Positions 59,841-64,000 of a stretch of DNA of 64,000 nt are shown piece after piece (positions within the stretch are counted from its first letter, which is position 1; every line of letters starts with the position of its first letter). The stretch comes from Volutella citrinella (lineage: Eukaryota > Ascomycota > Sordariomycetes > Hypocreales > Nectriaceae). Under the pieces are notes generated by a model. The model was not told where the DNA came from. It searched no databases and worked only from the letters and a program-made list of their open reading frames with translations. The DNA lies in contig JAWZSP010000003.1 in assembly GCA_034401135.1 (NCBI GenBank), positions 2,976,001 through 3,040,000 of the forward strand. The letters are read 5' to 3'. Both the position numbers and the translations under genes were made by a program.

Positions 59841-61521
59841 ATGGCCGCCAGCGACGCAGCTGTCCCTGCCGCCGTGGGCGGACGAGCTGATCGGCGTTCT
59901 CCGCCAGCCTCCCAGTCGAAGCGGGATCGCAAACGACAGGCCCTCATGGATCGCCTATCCACAATGTCAGAGAAGTTCCAGCGTGAGCGGGACTTGACCT
60001 ACCGAGACCAGCTGCAGAAGATTCAGTTTGATACCAGTCTCGTCCAGAGATTCGATCCCTACGACCCCAAGGTCCTCGAGACCATCTCCGACATGCAAAA
60101 AGAGCACAGACAAGTACAGGGTGTCCCTGTGAACGCTGAGGACTCCCGAAGCCTGCTGGATATGGCTGGCATTCGGTTCTCGGACTTCATTGACGAGGTT
60201 GAGGACCTCGTCGAGATTCGAGATTTTCAGCTCGCACAGTCTAAGGTAAGCATTGCCCTTTGCCCAAATATAGACTTTGTTGACTGATTCTTGGTTGCTG
60301 TAGAACGAGTATGAGCGAAGACTGCAGGAATACAAAAACACTCATGCCTACAAGGTCGAGACCGCTAAACGGGAGCATCGAGCTCTGACCAACACTCTTC
60401 GCGATCGCCTCATTAACACCCTCACACAAAAGAAGAACCGACTGAACCGTGAGAAGGAGGTATTGGAGATCAACGACTCCAATGCACTGCTTCTCAACCC
60501 CAACCAGTTCAGTTTGACGAACCCGTCCAGCCCCGGCGGGACTCACGGAAAGCGCGCGACCCGACTGCGCAAGGACGCTGACGACATGCAAATGTACTCT
60601 GACAAGAAGCGCAAGCGCAACCCCGGGGACGACGACGGATCTCCAGCCCCGATGCGCCGGGCCTTGGATCCTAACAACACCACTCCCTTGTGGCAGTCAG
60701 AAAAGGCTCGCGCCGCTGCCAAGCAGAATGGCCCGGTGTACAGTATTGACAAGCTCTTCACCGACAAGGAGCTGTCGCTGAATTACAATGCTGCCGCGCT
60801 TGCTGCCCATCAGTACATTCTCCGCAATCGCGCCAATGGCAGCGGACTGTCGCCAGAGGAGAGCGACGGAGACAATGACCAAGACACGGATTCTCATTCG
60901 GCCCCTATGATGGAGCGCTCCGTTTCGCACGCTACTAGGAGTACCCGCGGAGGAGCAAACCACAACTTCATGGATGACAAGATTCTGGGCATCGAGGGCA
61001 TTGCCAATTTTGAGATTCCTGGCAACCTGGACCTCATTCACGCGCAGGAGCCCCCCAAGATGCCTCCCCCCGTGCCGCAGCAGTACCTGAAGCCGTACCC
61101 CCGGACAGCTGACCAGAACTTCCCTGTGCCCCTGTCCCAGGATGACATCATGTCAGATCTCTCCGTGATGGGCTACTTCAAGCAGTATGACCAGTCACAC
61201 AAGCCGGGGGCGCACCTCGATGTCCAGGGCGGATTGCGCAAAGTCCTCGAGGCTGTTGCAGTGCCATACCACGAGGCTCGATATGTCGCCTTTACCAGCG
61301 CTGCCCGTGACGACCCCGAGACTGTTCGCGATGCGCTGGGTCTCCCCGCGATGAGCAACCTGCGCGACCAGCCCAGCCCGGCCAACATGGGCACTGCTCC
61401 ATCCGTCGCGGCCATATCGAGCGCCGCGGTCCCGATGAGTCGACAGAGCAGCCTTGGTGGCGTGGCGATGAGTCGACAGGGGACGGGAAACAGCACCCGC
61501 GCCAAGGGCCGGAAGAACTGA
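59841..61521 (+). CDS. sds3: Sds3-like subunit of the Rpd3L histone deacetylase complex, two exons
   Basis: Exons are 59841-60245 and 60304-61521, joined in phase 0, giving 540 residues. Sds3 family members hold together the Sin3-Rpd3 large deacetylase complex. The Sds3 domain covers roughly residues 30-220: RDRKRQALMDRLSTMSEKFQ, RERDLTYRDQLQKIQFDTSL, the link VQRFDPYDPKVLETISDMQK, then YERRLQEYKNTHAYKVETAK and HRALTNTLRDRLINTLTQKK, a long coiled coil. C-terminal to this are a basic stretch (KKRKRNPG), VYSIDKLFTDKELSLNYNAA and a poorly structured Pro/Ser tail. The filamentous-fungal protein is longer than yeast Sds3 (327 residues), mostly because of this tail. It may act with the Pho23-like protein encoded at 15758. 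Confidence 0.88.
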
Positions 61522-62765
61522 GGAGGCTTACGAGTTGATTTGGGTCGTTTTTCACGACATGGCAAGCATGGCGTCTGGGTATCCTTTCATTTCCTTGGCT
61601 GCCCACTCACTAGTTTAGAAGATCAAGTTGGACATTGGGCACAGGGCACAAGGTTTCTTTCTGTTCGGGAGATAGACGTATAGTCACTGGTCAATGCTCT
61701 TTTTTCCTTTTTACTCTGTTGAGTTCCATGTTCAGTTGCACCGCTAAAACAAGTGAATGTTCACCCAGCCTCCGCCGCACGTCACCAAGATGTGTCTTCA
61801 GCGCCATGCAAACTTCCCACTTGCCATGCATTGAGTGGACGCAGGGGTATTCCTTCGTGGTAAAACGACTGTCCCGATTCAAGGCGAATTTCCAGCGTCT
61901 TGAAATTTGCGGCGCAAAGCCTCGTGGCCGTGGCCATGTTGAGCGAACGCGGCCGGTTGGCTCGGCTGCGTACAAGATGGGGAAGAACTTCTCACAGTAA
62001 TTCTCAGGCGTCATCTCCTACAAAAGAGGCTACTCGAGGCGCTGCACGTACCAATTTCTCTTCGGCGGCGAGAACGATTCCAGTGACGACAACCCATGTA
62101 CACGGCGATAGCTGTTGGTGGTAGGGCTACGATTAGGGCAACGATAGCCACAGTAGCCTCAATGGACAAGGACATTGTTTATGAAGAGAATGAGTAGAAA
62201 TGGATGATGACTGCGAGCAGCGGGACAGGATCTTGGACTGGGTGTGAGTAGGACTCCTCTTTGTGGCAACGGGGACGAGTGCTTCTTGAGGCCAAGTTGG
62301 ATGCTAGCGGTTCATAGAGACAGCTCTCAATTTAAAGGAAACGGCGAGTTTTCGGGGGCAGCCCAAATCAACTTGGCCAGGGCGAGAGACGGTTCAGATT
62401 CCGGAGATGGCCAACGGTGAGCCAGGCAGCTGGCGAGGCTGCATAAAGAGAGCCGCGTGAGGTCATCCAGGTTAAGATTCGGGCATTGTCCAATAGAAAT
62501 CGCACGAGCAAGGTAATGGGATGTTTACGTGAATAAATTTATCGCATTGGTATCTACCCATCTTTCCGACTCCGGTCTTGTCCAACCAAGTATTGCTGCA
62601 GTGTGCGTAACACCACAGAGCCCAGTTGGCACATTCAGGCTCTGGCAGCGGCCAATCACAAACCTGCACCTCTTTCTACAACAGGGGATATTATTTGGGA
62701 GTCCATGAATGCATCATGGTTCCTCTCGATGAGAATAACAAGGCAATCAAATAAATTGCCATCCC
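61522..62765. other. intergenic: 3' regions of SDS3 and the CmcJ/AsaB-like gene
   Basis: 1.24 kb between converging genes. ORFs such as 61691-62014 minus have no motif. Nothing else was recognised. Confidence 0.4.
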
Positions 62766-63686
62766 CTACGGCCCAAACACCAAGGCCCGAACCTCAATGC
62801 TCTCTCGACCCTCAGCATCAGGCCGCGTCCTGGGATCCTCAAACGCAGTGTGCGGCACTCTCCCCCTGACGGTTGAGCCGGGCCTCAGAGACTCGCTGTC
62901 AAAGCACTCAATCAGGAGCCGCTCGCTGCCCGTCATGCCGCTGAGGTAGTGCCACTGGTGTGCCGGGCTGTACCTGACGGCGGCCGTCCAGCCTCGGTAG
63001 CCGTCCGGGTAGCGGTGCTCGACGGGGACCACGTCGGCGTCGTCGACGGTGGCCGAGGACGCGAATGCCAGAGGCGCCGCCTCGATGGGGTTCTTGTTGA
63101 GGGGCCGCCAGACGTTGACGATGCGGTACCGCCCTCTCAGGAGCTTCTCGGCCTCCTCCCCGGGGAAGTACCGGCGGATGCGCTGCTCCACGGCGGTGGC
63201 GGTCTGGTCAATGTGGACGCGGTTCACGGGCGATCGCTTGGACCCGGGCTGCTGGCGGCGGATGGTGTGGTCGAATAGGTGCACTCGGTTGGCTCCTGGG
63301 ATCTGCTCGAGGAGGAGCTTCTCGACCTCGGGGTAGTAGTTTCCCTTGATGGACTCGTCGTCGACGAATCCCGTCTCCTTGGAGGGTGGGACGTTCTGAA
63401 CGACCTGGAAGGCGTCGTGGTCGAGCGTGAAGTCGTCTTCGTGGCCGCGAGCGTCGTGGATTAGCACGTCATGGGTGACGGCGCCAAAGTTGTTCTGGGG
63501 CTGGCCCTCTGGGGGCTGGTCGACGTAGTTGAAGGGGACGGCCTCGGGATCGGACGGGGGTTGGTAGAAGTGCAATGCGGCCGTGACATTGCCACGGGGT
63601 ATGGTCGATGCGACAGCCGTCTCCTGTGTTGTTGCCAGACGGGCTTGTTCAGGCGTAGCCGGGACTGTTGTCGTTGTCGTTGCCAT
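62766..63686 (-). CDS. CmcJ/AsaB-family oxidoreductase (hydroxylase/methyltransferase-like), intronless
   Basis: A single exon on the minus strand encodes 306 residues. The start at 63686 is the first true ATG (upstream in-frame initiation would need GTG). It fits the fungal CmcJ/AsaB group, named after the cephamycin 7-alpha-methoxylase partner CmcJ and the aspergillic acid cluster protein AsaB, which are thought to be Fe/2-oxoglutarate-type hydroxylases. Landmarks are VLIHDARGHEDDFTLD, YYPEVEKLLLEQIPGANRVH, LFDHTIRRQ, NRVHIDQTATAVEQRIRRYF, RYRIVNVWRPLNKNPIE and the C-terminal VPHTAFEDP and ESIEVRALVFGP. Such genes are often in secondary-metabolite clusters or are solitary. The neighbours inside this window are housekeeping genes, so any cluster would lie beyond 64 kb. 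The substrate cannot be predicted. Confidence 0.88.
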   Translation of the reverse strand: MATTTTTVPATPEQARLATTQETAVASTIPRGNVTAALHFYQPPSDPEAVPFNYVDQPPEGQPQNNFGAVTHDVLIHDARGHEDDFTLDHDAFQVVQNVPPSKETGFVDDESIKGNYYPEVEKLLLEQIPGANRVHLFDHTIRRQQPGSKRSPVNRVHIDQTATAVEQRIRRYFPGEEAEKLLRGRYRIVNVWRPLNKNPIEAAPLAFASSATVDDADVVPVEHRYPDGYRGWTAAVRYSPAHQWHYLSGMTGSERLLIECFDSESLRPGSTVRGRVPHTAFEDPRTRPDAEGRESIEVRALVFGP

Positions 63687-64000
63687 GACGGCCTTGTTGG
63701 AAGCCTTGTACGATATATATGGAATCAGAACGGTATTGTTCAAAGTATTGTAAGATATAGCGTATGGACTAAGCACGGCCTTATAGGATATAGAGGATGG
63801 AGGTGAAAGCGGTAGTTTGCTATGTGATGCGGGAAGCAGGAGGGAAGCAGGAGCCTGTCGCCAGAATACACTTGGGATGATTGAATGCTGAAGAAGGACT
63901 ATGCAAGTTGTACTGATGTCTGTAATACCCGAGGGTGAATTGGGTGTGATTGACCAGGGAATGGGGTATCGACATCTTTTATACTGGTAGCTACGGAGCG
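63687..64000. promoter_or_regulatory. upstream region of the CmcJ/AsaB-like gene
   Basis: AT-rich upstream sequence with TATA-like stretches (gatatatatgg near 63711) and an 11-bp tandem duplication at 63831-63852. The gene's promoter should lie here and may extend past the window edge. Confidence 0.45.
63831..63852 (+). repeat. 11-bp tandem duplication upstream of CmcJ/AsaB-like gene
   Basis: GGGAAGCAGGA is present twice without spacer about 150 bp upstream of the start codon. Confidence 0.95.

Overview
This is a nuclear segment of a filamentous ascomycete genome (Pezizomycotina; most likely Sordariomycetes and possibly Hypocreales, which is an inference). It has short GT-AG introns of about 50-100 bp with CTGAC-type branch sites, C/T-rich leaders before start codons, moderately GC-rich coding sequence, and eukaryote-specific gene content (lariat debranching, TFIID, AP-2, Arp2/3, COG, V-ATPase, Rpd3L). 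No prokaryotic, viral, CRISPR, plasmid or intact transposon feature was seen, and no tRNA or rRNA gene was recognised. Exon boundaries were worked out by hand from splice signals, reading phase and family conservation.

Layout. 1-34.7 kb is dense with housekeeping genes: elongin C (+), lariat debranching enzyme DBR1 (+), MOB1 (+), mitochondrial ATP synthase OSCP/ATP5 (+), a large GH63-type glucosidase-like protein (-), a cis-prenyltransferase of dolichol synthesis (+), an ING/PHD chromatin protein (+), an F-box/LRR-like protein (+), V-ATPase subunit a (+), the pre-mRNA 3'-end endonuclease YSH1/CPSF-73 (-), TFIID subunit TAF4 (+) and a Nit2/Nit3-type nitrilase (+). From 34.7 to 50.3 kb there is a gene desert of about 15.5 kb with ordinary base composition. 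In it I can defend only one small gene, a 33-codon ORF on the minus strand with a well-formed intron in its leader. From 50.3 to 61.5 kb gene density returns: ARPC5 (+), an NDUFAF5-type methyltransferase (-), AP-2 alpha adaptin (+), a PLP-homeostasis protein (-), COG7-like (+) and an Sds3-like Rpd3L subunit (+). The right edge holds a CmcJ/AsaB-family oxidoreductase (-), the only gene with an accessory or secondary-metabolism flavour.

The genes do not form one operon-like system. There are local themes: mRNA synthesis and processing (DBR1, YSH1 and TAF4, the last two divergent from a shared promoter of about 620 bp), the Rpd3L deacetylase (ING/Pho23-like and Sds3-like), membrane traffic (VPH1, AP-2 alpha, COG7) and mitochondrial energy metabolism (ATP5, NDUFAF5-like). 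I did not find a clearly new multi-gene system. The most promising unexplained items are the desert with its small spliced gene, and the oxidoreductase at the edge.
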